Below are positions 18,470 to 26,814 of a DNA stretch of 59,136 bases, piece by piece. Source of the stretch: Chloroflexota bacterium (lineage in GTDB: Bacteria; Chloroflexota; Dehalococcoidia; Lucifugimonadales; Lucifugimonadaceae); NCBI GenBank assembly GCA_018673955.1, contig JABHBJ010000081.1:1-59136 (forward strand), in the 5' to 3' direction. Under the pieces are notes generated by a model that saw nothing but the letters and a program-made list of their open reading frames with translations, made no database searches and was not told the origin of the DNA. The stretch's first letter is position 1. Each line of letters opens with the position of its first letter. The position numbers and the translations under genes were made by a program.

Positions 18470-19336
18470 TTGACCCAACTCAACCCAAACCCAATTATCG
18501 ATTCCTGCACCCACGTGCTTCCAGAGTCGTTCGCCGTTAACCGTGAACGACTCTCTAGATCTGACAGCACGTTCCGATCTTTGTTCGTCGATCCAAAGGC
18601 GAAATTCGCCGGATACAACGATCTAATCACATCGATGGACGAAGCAGGGATCGACGTTTCTGTGTGTGCGGGATTCGGATGGACCGACCCCGAAGTCGCT
18701 CGTGCCTCGAATGATTACAACCTCGAAGCGGCCCGATCACATCCTGACAGACTCGTCGCTTTTTGCAGCGTGAACCCGCTCTGGGGCGAAGACGCAGTAG
18801 AAGAAGTAAAAAGATGCCACGCCGCCGGAGCCAAAGGCATCGGAGAGCTTCACCCGAACACACAGGGCATCCTTGATGCTGATCTCGCCGCACTCGCGCC
18901 AGTGTTCGACACTGGAAAGAATTTGAAAATGCCGATCCTCATGCATGCGTCGGAACCTGTTGGGCACGGGTATCCGGGTAAAGGCAGCGTTACTCCCGAG
19001 CTTCTGATGGCTCTTGTGATCGCGTTTCCGAACAACACGTTCATATTCAGCCATTTCGGGGGCGGATTGCCGTTTTACGGATTAATGCCCGAGGTGAAGT
19101 CGGCTCTCAAGAACGTCTATTTCGACTCGGCGGCATTTCCGTTTCTTTATCGACCCGAAGTATTCGATGTTGCCGCTCGCTCTGTTGGAGCCGAAAAAAT
19201 CCTCTTCGCCAGCGATTATCCGCTCGTCAGCCAGAAGCGTGCGCTCGATGAGTTTGCAAAATCTGGACTGCCAACAGATCAAACTCAGATGGTTCAGGGT
19301 GCGAACACTGCCAAGCTATTGAGAATGCGCATATAA
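18470..19336 (+). CDS. Amidohydrolase family protein (COG2159-like TIM barrel)
   Basis: 288 residues, TTG start. The fold is that of amidohydrolase-related decarboxylases/hydrolases: strand-1 metal motif region IIDSCTHVLP, ILMHASEP (about His162), IFSHFGGGLPFYG, and FASDYPLVS with the catalytic aspartate near 243. The strand-1 motif is normally D-x-H-x-H; here it reads D11-S-C13-T-H15, so one metal histidine is cysteine. That could tune or weaken metal binding. Substrate is unknown. It stands divergent from the DUF362 gene. Confidence 0.85.
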   Translation: MTQLNPNPIIDSCTHVLPESFAVNRERLSRSDSTFRSLFVDPKAKFAGYNDLITSMDEAGIDVSVCAGFGWTDPEVARASNDYNLEAARSHPDRLVAFCSVNPLWGEDAVEEVKRCHAAGAKGIGELHPNTQGILDADLAALAPVFDTGKNLKMPILMHASEPVGHGYPGKGSVTPELLMALVIAFPNNTFIFSHFGGGLPFYGLMPEVKSALKNVYFDSAAFPFLYRPEVFDVAARSVGAEKILFASDYPLVSQKRALDEFAKSGLPTDQTQMVQGANTAKLLRMRI

Positions 19337-19453
19337 CACCGACAAACGCTAAGATTGAACTCATAACTGGTGGCTCCACCTAGCGCGACTTAACGAATTA
19401 CCTATGCCTGAATTTGCCTAGCACTCAAATTAGGGCGTATATTGAATTTAGAT

Positions 19454-19549
19454 ATGAACAACGCACTCCGTACCACAACTACGAACTCGCAGCAGGCTTG
19501 TACCTGTACGCCCACAGGGGTTGCTAGTTTTGCGTGTTGCACTTGTTGA
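19454..19549 (+). CDS. Cysteine-rich 31-residue mini-ORF (candidate leader peptide)
   Basis: The ATG at 19454 opens 31 codons ending in TGA. The peptide begins MNNALRTTTTNSQQ and its second half holds five cysteines (positions 16, 18, 28, 29, 31) in the patterns CTC and CCTC. Its stop lies 31 bases before a perfect intrinsic terminator, and a segment inside the ORF (19514-19522) is identical to the 3' arm of that terminator. This arrangement resembles a transcription attenuator sensing cysteinyl-tRNA. A tiny metal-binding peptide or RiPP precursor is possible but no maturation enzyme is near. The ribosome site is weak. Confidence 0.35.
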   Translation: MNNALRTTTTNSQQACTCTPTGVASFACCTC

Positions 19550-19608
19550 AGTAATCCAAGTCGCAACGTAGAGAATTTAGAACCCCTGTCGAAAAACAGG
19601 GGTTTTTT
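19503..19608 (+). terminator. Intrinsic terminator with possible antiterminator (attenuator-like)
   Basis: AACCCCTGT (19581-19589) pairs perfectly with ACAGGGGTT (19596-19604) around CGAAAA, followed by six T: a strong terminator. A second ACAGGGGTT at 19514-19522, inside the mini-ORF, can compete for the same 5' arm, and CCTGT at 19503-19507 can pair with ACAGG at 19514-19518. The four segments can thus form alternatives 1:2, 2:3 and 3:4, as in classical attenuators. Segment 1 overlaps two cysteine codons (TGT at 19499 and 19505). Confidence 0.6.
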
Positions 19609-19669
19609 GTTGCTCCAAATAAAACAGTCACCCTGCCATCAAACACATATCTAAAACGAAACTAACATC

Positions 19670-19780
19670 ATGATCAAGATACTCAAAATCTCACTCTCAG
19701 GCTTACGCAAAGCAGTCGAATCCGCTCAAGGACTCGGCATCGAAGCCGGTTCGCTAACATTCGCCCCAAAAAGCCGCTAA
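19670..19780 (+). CDS. Possible 36-residue small protein after the terminator
   Basis: ATG at 19670 opens 36 codons to TAA (starts MIKILKISLSGLRKAVE, ends FAPKSR). The peptide is basic and could form an amphipathic helix. It lies between the terminator and the PhyH gene, with no clear ribosome site. It may be a real small protein controlled by the upstream terminator or chance; I see no homology. The rest of 19337-19998 holds a REP-like piece at about 19826-19850 (CATCCTGAGCCCTGTTGAAGG). Confidence 0.25.
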   Translation: MIKILKISLSGLRKAVESAQGLGIEAGSLTFAPKSR

Positions 19781-19998
19781 AGCCCGCCCGGCCTGTCATT
19801 CTGACACCGCCAACATCCCGCATGCATCATCCTGAGCCCTGTTGAAGGGTCACGTTACGCGCAGCCCACTCCCCAACCGATTCAAACCAAACTTACCGAA
19901 ATCCCAACGAAACACCGTCTAACGCGGTGTAACATTCCGCCCCAACAGACGCATCGCACACTAAACTAACGAATTAGTGCGATGAGGGGATTTCAGAA

Positions 19999-20976
19999 AT
20001 GCCGGCTCTCACAGCTGAACAAAAAGAACATTTCGAAGAGTACGGATTCGTACGCGTTGAAAACGTGTTCGACCCGGAAGCCACTATCGACCCTGTAATA
20101 GACGAATACGCAGGGGTTCTCGATTCGCTGGCGGAAAAACTATTCGCTGAAGGCAAAATCACATCGACCTACTCTGAACTAGAATTTGGCGACCGCGTAA
20201 CGAAAATCTACGTTGAATCGAACGAAGTTCATAACCAGTATTTCGATTTCTCGCTCCCCCAGAACGGCGTTCTATCCGACACTCCGTTTTGGGCAGGTCC
20301 GGCAGTTTTCAATGCTCTTACTGCACCCGGTGTAATCGACGTTGCGGAATCAGTCGTTGGCGGCGAGGTCTACTCGAACCCCGTTCAGCACGTTCGAATC
20401 AAAATCCCTGAATCAGTATCTCCCCGCGATGAAAACGGCAACGTTATGTTTGGCGTTAGTCCGTGGCACCAGGACGCTGGAGTCATTAACGAAGCAGCCG
20501 ACAAAACTAATCTCCTGACAGTCTGGTTTCCTCTCATGGACGCAGGTGTGGAGAACGGCTGCCTAACAGTAGTTCCGGGTTCTCACCGCGGCGAGTTATT
20601 GACGCACTGCCCTGGATATAAGGATCGACCGGGTCTGCAAATTCCTGAGAATCTCTTCAACGTCGGCGATTCGATGCCAGTTCCTGTGAAGAAAGGGGAT
20701 GTACTGCTGCTCACGAAGCGCACGGTTCACGCATCACTCCCGAACATTAGCGACAGCATTCGCTGGAGTTTCGATCTGAGATACCAGCCAACTGGTGAAG
20801 CGACTGGGCGGGACGTGTTCCCGGGATTTGTAGCACGCAGCGAATCTAATCCAGGCTCCGAGCTACATGATCCAGGCACGTGGTACGAAATGTGGAAAGA
20901 CACCCGCGATTCACTCGCAAGAGGTGAACAACCTTCGTTCAATCGTTGGAATCTAGACGACCCTTCATGCGCTTAG
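19999..20976 (+). CDS. Phytanoyl-CoA dioxygenase (PhyH) family protein
   Basis: 325 residues; Fe(II)/2-oxoglutarate-dependent hydroxylase fold. The iron triad is visible as His157-x-Asp159 (SPWHQDAG) and a distal histidine at about 243 (RTVHASLPN). The 2-oxoglutarate-binding arginine is probably in SIRWSFDLRYQP. The ATG has a good ribosome site (GAGGGG). Marine bacteria of this kind carry many PhyH paralogues thought to attack methyl-branched or recalcitrant organics; the substrate here is unknown. A methionine aminopeptidase follows 10 bases later, so the two may share a transcript. Confidence 0.92.
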   Translation: MPALTAEQKEHFEEYGFVRVENVFDPEATIDPVIDEYAGVLDSLAEKLFAEGKITSTYSELEFGDRVTKIYVESNEVHNQYFDFSLPQNGVLSDTPFWAGPAVFNALTAPGVIDVAESVVGGEVYSNPVQHVRIKIPESVSPRDENGNVMFGVSPWHQDAGVINEAADKTNLLTVWFPLMDAGVENGCLTVVPGSHRGELLTHCPGYKDRPGLQIPENLFNVGDSMPVPVKKGDVLLLTKRTVHASLPNISDSIRWSFDLRYQPTGEATGRDVFPGFVARSESNPGSELHDPGTWYEMWKDTRDSLARGEQPSFNRWNLDDPSCA

Positions 20977-20986
20977 TTCTGACCGT

Positions 20987-21886
20987 ATGATTCCGACTTC
21001 AGCCGAACTAGAAACGCTCCGTGAAGCCGGAAAAATCGCTTCCAACGCTCGAAATTGGGCAGCTGAAACGATCAAACCGGGCTATCTATTACGCGATCTC
21101 CAAGAAGGCATGGAAACGATGATCCGTGAGGCGGGAGCTTTGCCTCCGTTTCCGTCTCAGACCAGCCGAAACAAGATCGCCGCGCACTATTGCTCATCAC
21201 CAACTGACAACTCGCGTTTTGAAGAAAACGACTTGGTGAAAATCGATGTAGGAGCCCACATCGATGGGCTTATCGTCGATACCGGAGTTTCAGCCGATCT
21301 CTCAGAAGACCAACGCTGGAAGAGCATGATCGGTGCCGCTTCCAATGCTCTGGACGCTGCAATCGCTATGTGCCTACCAAACGTCGAAGTCGAAGACATC
21401 GGCGAGCGAGTTGAAGAAGTCATCACTAAAGCTGGATTCAAACCGGTCATGAACTTAACCGGACACGGACTCGGCAAGTACACGCTGCACGATCAACCAC
21501 AAATACCGAACGCAAGAATCGGTTTGGAAGGATCTCTCGAAGCCGGGTCTATATTCGCTATCGAACCTTTCGCTACATCTGGGCGCGGGTACATCAAAGA
21601 CGATGGCAAAGCAGAAGTGTTCATGCTTGAACGACCACCAAAGCCATCGAACAAAATCGATGCCGAAGCGTTTACTGAAATCGAAAGCTGGCGAGGACTG
21701 CCGATCGCACGTCGCTACTTCAACGATCTTCCCAAAAAGCCTTTCGAGCGAACCCTAAAAGAGCTAATCAAGCAGGGCGCAATGCGCGAGTACCCCCCGC
21801 TTATCGAAGTAACGGGGCATCACGTCGGCTGGAAAGAACACTCGATCTGGCTCGGCCCAATGGGTCCCGAAATACTAACGGCCTAG
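20987..21886 (+). CDS. map: Type II methionine aminopeptidase (archaeal-like)
   Basis: 299 residues; removes the initiator methionine from new proteins. The sequence matches archaeal MetAP-2, not the bacterial type I: FPSQTSRNKIAAHY near 52-65, metal ligands Asp87 (KIDVGAHIDG), Asp98 (IVDTG), His160 (TGHGLGKY), Glu193 (FAIEPFAT) and Glu284 (WKEHSIW), all retained, plus the type II insert between His160 and the C-terminus (about 225-265). Archaeal-type enzymes are uncommon in bacteria, which suggests an old transfer. Whether a type I enzyme also exists in this genome cannot be seen here. Confidence 0.93.
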   Translation: MIPTSAELETLREAGKIASNARNWAAETIKPGYLLRDLQEGMETMIREAGALPPFPSQTSRNKIAAHYCSSPTDNSRFEENDLVKIDVGAHIDGLIVDTGVSADLSEDQRWKSMIGAASNALDAAIAMCLPNVEVEDIGERVEEVITKAGFKPVMNLTGHGLGKYTLHDQPQIPNARIGLEGSLEAGSIFAIEPFATSGRGYIKDDGKAEVFMLERPPKPSNKIDAEAFTEIESWRGLPIARRYFNDLPKKPFERTLKELIKQGAMREYPPLIEVTGHHVGWKEHSIWLGPMGPEILTA

Positions 21887-22113
21887 ACGCAGTAGCAAAT
21901 CAATTGCCAAACCTTACCCATCACAAATGCTGAATTGAAGCTGGGTCAGGCACATACTCTCGCACGAACGTTCCTACACTTCTCCCAAAAACGACTACTG
22001 CCACGACCTCTCCAACCAAAAAACGCTTCGCCGCCCGAGCTGGTGCGCTAAGCGAGCCAAAGTACCGCCGCTATTGGATCGGCACGTTCGTTTCATCGGG
22101 TGCCGTTCAAGTC

Positions 22114-23265
22114 GTGCAACTCGGGATTGGTTGGCTGATCATTGCCGATTTTGGAGAATCAGCGAGCACTCTTGGATTACTAGGCGCGGCAATCGCAATA
22201 CCTTCGATAATTGTGAATATATTCGGAGGCGTTATCGCCGATCGTATGGATCGCCGGTACATCATGATCGTAACGTCGGCGGTGAACGCAACGCTGATGA
22301 CAATTCTGGCGTTGCTAGTCACAAGCGGTATCGCTGAAGTATGGCATCTGATCGTCATTGCGGCTGTCCAGGGATTCTTCTCTGGATTAGATGGCCCCGT
22401 GAAAGCATCGTTCTTCCCGCTGTTGGTGAGTCGTAAGAATCTGATGAGCGCTGTGGCGTTGAGTTCCGTCACCTGGCACATTAGTCGAATCATCTCGCCA
22501 TCGATTGGCGGTCTCGCTATCCGATACATGGGCACCGAATCGGTCTTCTTCGCCGGCGCCTTGGGCTGGATAGCCATGCTGGCTGTCATCATTAGCCTAC
22601 GTGTACCGTATAAAAAACCTGAGGTTCAACGAAGGGTTCTTCAGGATTTGACCGACGGTGTGAAATTCATCGCCAGAAGTCGATTTTTATCTGCGCTCAT
22701 CCTTCTCAGTTTTGCCAAGATGTTTTTCGGCATGCAGTACCTACTGCTCATGCCCTTGTTCGCAGTTCGACACGGACTTGAAGCCGACGGATTAGGCATA
22801 ATTTTTGTCGTACTTTCTGCCGGTGCGATATCCGGAACGATTATTGCCCCCAAATTGCAGCGCAGCAATCACGCAGGAAAGTCCATGATCGGTGGAGCGT
22901 TTGTTTTCACATTCTTTGTGACCGGATTCGCCTTCGCCCCAAGCTACGGAATTGCTCTTATAGCAATCTATGGTGCGGGAGTCGTGCACTCGGTATTTTT
23001 GGTGATATCCATGACAGCGATTCAAATGCGACTGCCATCGAACTACCGGGGTCGAGTCATGGGCATATACACAATCTCGTTCGCACTAATGCCTTTGGGA
23101 GGACTTCTTGGCGGCAATATCGCAGAGATCTACGACGAGCGATGGGCGCTGACGTTCTCGGCGGGAATATTGATGGTAATCATGGTTATCGCCTACATAA
23201 CTCAATCGGAGCTACGAAACCTTAGAGGCGATCAGCTAACAGCCACAGAAATGACTGACGCTTAG
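22114..23265 (+). CDS. MFS transporter (drug/siderophore efflux type), start uncertain
   Basis: A member of the major facilitator superfamily close to the two MFS proteins at 45272-47829 (shared GALS..KYRRYW, FGGV.ADR.DRR, and RGRVMGIYTI motifs). GTG at 22114 is the only canonical start, but it falls inside the first membrane helix. Homology in the same frame extends upstream to about 21991 (KRFAARAGALSEPKYRRYW), and the frame is open from 21934 with no ATG, GTG or TTG. The real start may be non-standard (ATT 21934 or ACG 21991) or has been lost. Function would be proton-driven export of an unknown compound. Confidence 0.82.
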   Translation: MQLGIGWLIIADFGESASTLGLLGAAIAIPSIIVNIFGGVIADRMDRRYIMIVTSAVNATLMTILALLVTSGIAEVWHLIVIAAVQGFFSGLDGPVKASFFPLLVSRKNLMSAVALSSVTWHISRIISPSIGGLAIRYMGTESVFFAGALGWIAMLAVIISLRVPYKKPEVQRRVLQDLTDGVKFIARSRFLSALILLSFAKMFFGMQYLLLMPLFAVRHGLEADGLGIIFVVLSAGAISGTIIAPKLQRSNHAGKSMIGGAFVFTFFVTGFAFAPSYGIALIAIYGAGVVHSVFLVISMTAIQMRLPSNYRGRVMGIYTISFALMPLGGLLGGNIAEIYDERWALTFSAGILMVIMVIAYITQSELRNLRGDQLTATEMTDA

Positions 23266-23344
23266 CAGTACCGGTAACTCACACATCGAACCAGCAACAT
23301 CCGGTAGGCTTCCATCTCAAACACCATCGGCAGCAGAGATTAAT

Positions 23345-24238
23345 TTGACCTACAAAAAGATAAACGGCGTCATACCAATCCTTCAAACACCGTTCGATAA
23401 GGACGGCGGTATCGACACCGAGGGCCTTAGTGCGGTGGTCGAATACAACATCGATGCCGGAGCCGACGGAATCGGAATCGCTCTCGCAAGCGAAGTTCAA
23501 CTTTTCAACGAAGTTGAACGAGATCAACTGCTCAAGACCGTTGTCGATCAAACCAACGGCAGGGTCCCAGTCGTTATGAACACAGGTTCACTTGGAACCG
23601 ATCTTGCAATTTTCTACAGCAAGCGAGCTGAAGAACTCGGCGTCGATGCTGTAATGCTCACACCACCGGGTTCGGGAATTGGCTCATCCAACCCAGAAGC
23701 CGTACGCCAGTATTTCCGAAGCGTCACAAACACCGTAAACGTTTCGATAGCCCTTCAAGATGTGCAATTCGCTCAAATTTCACCGCAGATGGTCGCCGAT
23801 CTATCGGACGAGCTCGAAGGCATGGTCGCCTGCAAAATGGAAACTCCTCCGACGCCAGCCCGAATAGCAGCAACAGTCGATGCGGTTCAAGGCAAGATCA
23901 ATGTCCTCGGCGGCGGCGGAGCGACCTACCTGATGGAAGAGCTATCACGTGGAAGCACCGGCACAATGCCGTTCAGCTCCACACCAGCAGAATTCATCGA
24001 AATATTCAAGCTCCATAATGCCGGCGACATCGAAGGCGCAATGGAACTATTCAATCTCCGAATCGCTCCGCTTTGCCACCTAGTCAGCCAAGCCCCCGAA
24101 CTCGCCATCGGATTCCACAAACAGATCCTGAAAAAACGAGGACTGATCGAATCTGCCGCCGTTCGAGAACCCGCTGCCAAACCGGACAAACACACCCAAC
24201 GAGACATCGACGCCCTACTAGAACGAGTAATCGTTTAG
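23345..24238 (+). CDS. Dihydrodipicolinate synthase (DapA) family aldolase
   Basis: 297 residues, TTG start, TIM-barrel Schiff-base aldolase/lyase. The substrate loop TGSLGTD (in place of GTGSNST) and the catalytic lysine in MVACKMETPP are present. The tyrosine motif YNxP of true DapA is replaced by ALQDVQ, a pattern of other branches of the family, so it is probably not the lysine-pathway enzyme. Likely substrates are sugar acid or keto-acid derivatives. It is convergent with the ornithine cyclodeaminase-like gene. Confidence 0.85.
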   Translation: MTYKKINGVIPILQTPFDKDGGIDTEGLSAVVEYNIDAGADGIGIALASEVQLFNEVERDQLLKTVVDQTNGRVPVVMNTGSLGTDLAIFYSKRAEELGVDAVMLTPPGSGIGSSNPEAVRQYFRSVTNTVNVSIALQDVQFAQISPQMVADLSDELEGMVACKMETPPTPARIAATVDAVQGKINVLGGGGATYLMEELSRGSTGTMPFSSTPAEFIEIFKLHNAGDIEGAMELFNLRIAPLCHLVSQAPELAIGFHKQILKKRGLIESAAVREPAAKPDKHTQRDIDALLERVIV

Positions 24239-24259
24239 CTGGCGATTTCGCCCTTAACT

Positions 24260-24381
24260 GTCGTCCTTCGAGAGTCTCAGGATGACACTAAAAATCGCAT
24301 GCTATAAACGGTGGCTGCAGATTCACTTTGTTCAAGCCAGTTACCTCAAACAATGTCATCCTGAGGCTCTCGAAGGACGGC
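24260..24381. repeat. Inverted REP pair between convergent genes (family 3)
   Basis: A 27-base unit at 24260-24286 (GTCGTCCTTCGAGAG...ATGAC) and its inverse at 24355-24381 (GTCATCCTGAGGCTC...ACGGC) match at 25 of 27 positions, 68 bases apart. Transcribed from either side they give a long hairpin, so the pair could end or protect both convergent mRNAs. The unit is the widespread TCATCCTGAG...CTCGAAGGA element, with fragments also near 19826 and 8877. Confidence 0.7.
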
Positions 24382-24446
24382 ACACAAGGCAAACATGCCG
24401 GCGCAGCACCACACCAACCCCGACACCCGGTAGAAGAAGTAGCTCG

Positions 24447-25439
24447 CTACCCGCCGAAGTCGAACTCTAGGCCTACGCGTTGAGCGGCAGCCTGCTCGTA
24501 GACAAGTGCTGCACATGAAATATCCTGCACTGCGAGTCCGACGCTCTTGAACAGAGTGATCTCTTCGTCATTCTCACGACCCGGCAGCGTGCCATTTATG
24601 ACTTCACCGATAGAACCGTGAATGTCGTCGGCCGACAGCACACCCTCTTCGATCGGAATCTGAATATCGCCAGCCTCGTTCAAGCAAGCCTGAACCTGAT
24701 CGCAAATGATCTTCGACTTCACTACAGTCGCTGAATCGAGTTCACGAACCCCAGCAGCGTGCGATCCAATCGCATTGATGTGGGTACCCGGCTTCCACCA
24801 TGATCCATCTACCACCGGCTCAACCGCACTAGTAATCAGCGTGACGATGTCGGATTCACGAACCAATCCCTCGGCACTATCTGCCACTCGAACCTCAATT
24901 CCAGTCGTAGAAGCAAACTCTTCAGCAAACGCCTGCTTGGCGGCATCGTCGCTTCGGGAGTAGACGAGAATCGTGTCGAGATTCGCCGATTCTGCCAACG
25001 CAAGAACCTGACTTCGAGCCATAACGCCCGTTCCGAGCACACCGGCAACCTTCGAGTTTTTGCGAGCAAGATGCTTCGTCGCAACACCACCGCTCGCACC
25101 AGTTCGAACGCCAGTAAGCAGCCCGCCATCCATAGCAGCAACTACCACACCGGTTTTGTTGTCCTGAACTAAAATCGTGCCGATAGTCGTCGGTAATCCG
25201 AACTTGGTTGGGTTCTCTTTGTAGACCGTTACTGCTTTGATTCCAAGTGCTCCACCCGATTTCAAGTACGCCGGCATGTAAGCGATCCAACCACCAACTG
25301 CGGGGTCGATCATCACCGTGCGATCCGGCATTTCAGCCGTCCCAGCCGAAAGCTCACCGAACGCCGCCTCGACTACGTCGATAGCCTTTGACATTGGAAG
25401 TAGCTTTTGTACGTCAGATCGGTTGAGCAGTAGTGCCAA
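24447..25439 (-). CDS. Ornithine cyclodeaminase/mu-crystallin family protein
   Basis: 330 residues; NAD(P)-dependent fold that in relatives deaminates ornithine to proline, or reduces ketimines or acts as alanine dehydrogenase. Motifs are GALGIKAVTVYKENP (substrate lysine), TGVRTGASGGVATKHLA and the nucleotide-binding GTGVMARSQVLAL, then YSRSDDAA. The exact reaction cannot be told from the sequence. It is divergent from the RNA phosphodiesterase gene, with about 230 bases between. Confidence 0.9.
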   Translation of the reverse strand: MALLLNRSDVQKLLPMSKAIDVVEAAFGELSAGTAEMPDRTVMIDPAVGGWIAYMPAYLKSGGALGIKAVTVYKENPTKFGLPTTIGTILVQDNKTGVVVAAMDGGLLTGVRTGASGGVATKHLARKNSKVAGVLGTGVMARSQVLALAESANLDTILVYSRSDDAAKQAFAEEFASTTGIEVRVADSAEGLVRESDIVTLITSAVEPVVDGSWWKPGTHINAIGSHAAGVRELDSATVVKSKIICDQVQACLNEAGDIQIPIEEGVLSADDIHGSIGEVINGTLPGRENDEEITLFKSVGLAVQDISCAALVYEQAAAQRVGLEFDFGG

Positions 25440-25668
25440 GAGTGTTCTCCATCGCGGACGAGTTTGCTGGGTACATTCAGTTCGAATACGCCCACATTAT
25501 TTGAGTTACGGTCGAATTATAGCGATGGTCTTTCTTGAGATCGAGAATTCGCAGCGAAATCCTTTCGGTTAGCATCGCTTAACACTTAGTTCACCCGCAG
25601 AACTGATTCGAATGTATCGTTGATGTAATAGAGACTGAATTGAAACGATGGCCGTTTAGGACGCACGT

Positions 25669-26724
25669 GTGACGAAATCGAACGACAAAGACCCTTGGAT
25701 CGGCGGAGAAACCACTCCTTCTCCCGAACCCAAAGCTGAGGCGAAAGCTGAAGAATCGGCTGAACCTGAAGAAGCGACCAAGGCCAGCGAAATCACTGAA
25801 TCACCTGAAGCAGTTGTCGAGCCTGAGAAGATCGATGAGTCTACGGTAGACGGTGCTGAGACTGCCGAGGCATCCGAAGCAGTCGATGAATCTTCAGAAT
25901 CCGACGACCAAGAGTCAGATCAAGAACCAACCGATGGCTTCGTGCCATCAGTAGTCCCTGAACGGGATCGTCATCGCGGTGAAGAGCCGTACCACGGCGG
26001 CCGAGGTCGGGGTGGATCGTCTCTTACATTCACTCGCCAGTCCGAGGCGAACTATGTTCCGGCAGAACCAAAGCTCTATGTAGCCTCCGGCATGGAAGAT
26101 GACGACGGTGAAGAAAAGTTCGGCTTCCCTGAAGTTCCGGAAAACACGCAGCGACTGTTTATCGCCATCGAAATTCCTCGCGCTGTGAAACGTGAACTGG
26201 CCGATCTACCAAAAAGTTTCATTCCACGAGAGTACGAGCGCGTTCGTTGGATCGACGAAGAAGCGATGCATTTGACGCTCAAGTTCTTGGGCGACGTGCC
26301 TATCGAGCAGATTCCAGATATCAAAGCAGCTCTTGAACAGTCCGCAGAATCGACCGGACGCTTCCAGATGAAGATCGGCCGAACCGGCTGTTTCCCGTCA
26401 TTCCGAGACCCACGTATCTGCTGGGTCGGATTCGATGGCGAACTACGACGACTAGAACAGCTTCAGGGCAGAGTCGAGGGCCGAATGGTCGGACTTGGTC
26501 TCGAACGCGACGACCGAAAATTCGCGGCGCACGTCACTATTGGCCGAACACGTCCCGGTATTCGTGGTCGGTTCGCACAAGACGTTGGTGCATCGTGGCA
26601 ACACGCTCCGCTGAAGTCGAGCGGAAAAGTCGTTCAGGTAACAGCAATCGCTCTATATCGCACCTACCTAGATGAGCAAGAAAACACTCACTACGAACAG
26701 CTAGCCAACCACGAATTAGGCTAG
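25669..26724 (+). CDS. thpR: RNA 2',3'-cyclic phosphodiesterase (2H family) with long acidic/RG-rich N-terminal extension
   Basis: 351 residues, GTG start. The C-terminal 190 residues form a 2H phosphoesterase with both motifs, H201-L-T-L (MHLTLKFLGD) and H288-V-T-I (AHVTIGR), plus TGCFPSFRDPRICWVG; relatives open 2',3'-cyclic phosphates on RNA. The first 160 or so residues are low-complexity, rich in Glu, Ala, Ser and Asp, with a short GGRGRGGSS stretch near 110. Usual ThpR proteins are about 180 residues, so this extension is unusual and probably disordered. The T-box leader and ileS follow. Confidence 0.88.
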   Translation: MTKSNDKDPWIGGETTPSPEPKAEAKAEESAEPEEATKASEITESPEAVVEPEKIDESTVDGAETAEASEAVDESSESDDQESDQEPTDGFVPSVVPERDRHRGEEPYHGGRGRGGSSLTFTRQSEANYVPAEPKLYVASGMEDDDGEEKFGFPEVPENTQRLFIAIEIPRAVKRELADLPKSFIPREYERVRWIDEEAMHLTLKFLGDVPIEQIPDIKAALEQSAESTGRFQMKIGRTGCFPSFRDPRICWVGFDGELRRLEQLQGRVEGRMVGLGLERDDRKFAAHVTIGRTRPGIRGRFAQDVGASWQHAPLKSSGKVVQVTAIALYRTYLDEQENTHYEQLANHELG

Positions 26725-26814
26725 GCTCGTGAGTGAGTGAGTGGCACGTATGCTCCCTCACAAAAAACGACTACTGCGCCGGAATCCGCCAGCACATATA
26801 CTTAACGCAGTTAC

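Noticed and set aside
19454-19549. RiPP (thiopeptide or lanthipeptide) precursor
   Set aside because: The Cys/Thr-rich tail is suggestive but no modification, protease or export gene lies near, and the attenuator-like terminator gives a simpler reading.
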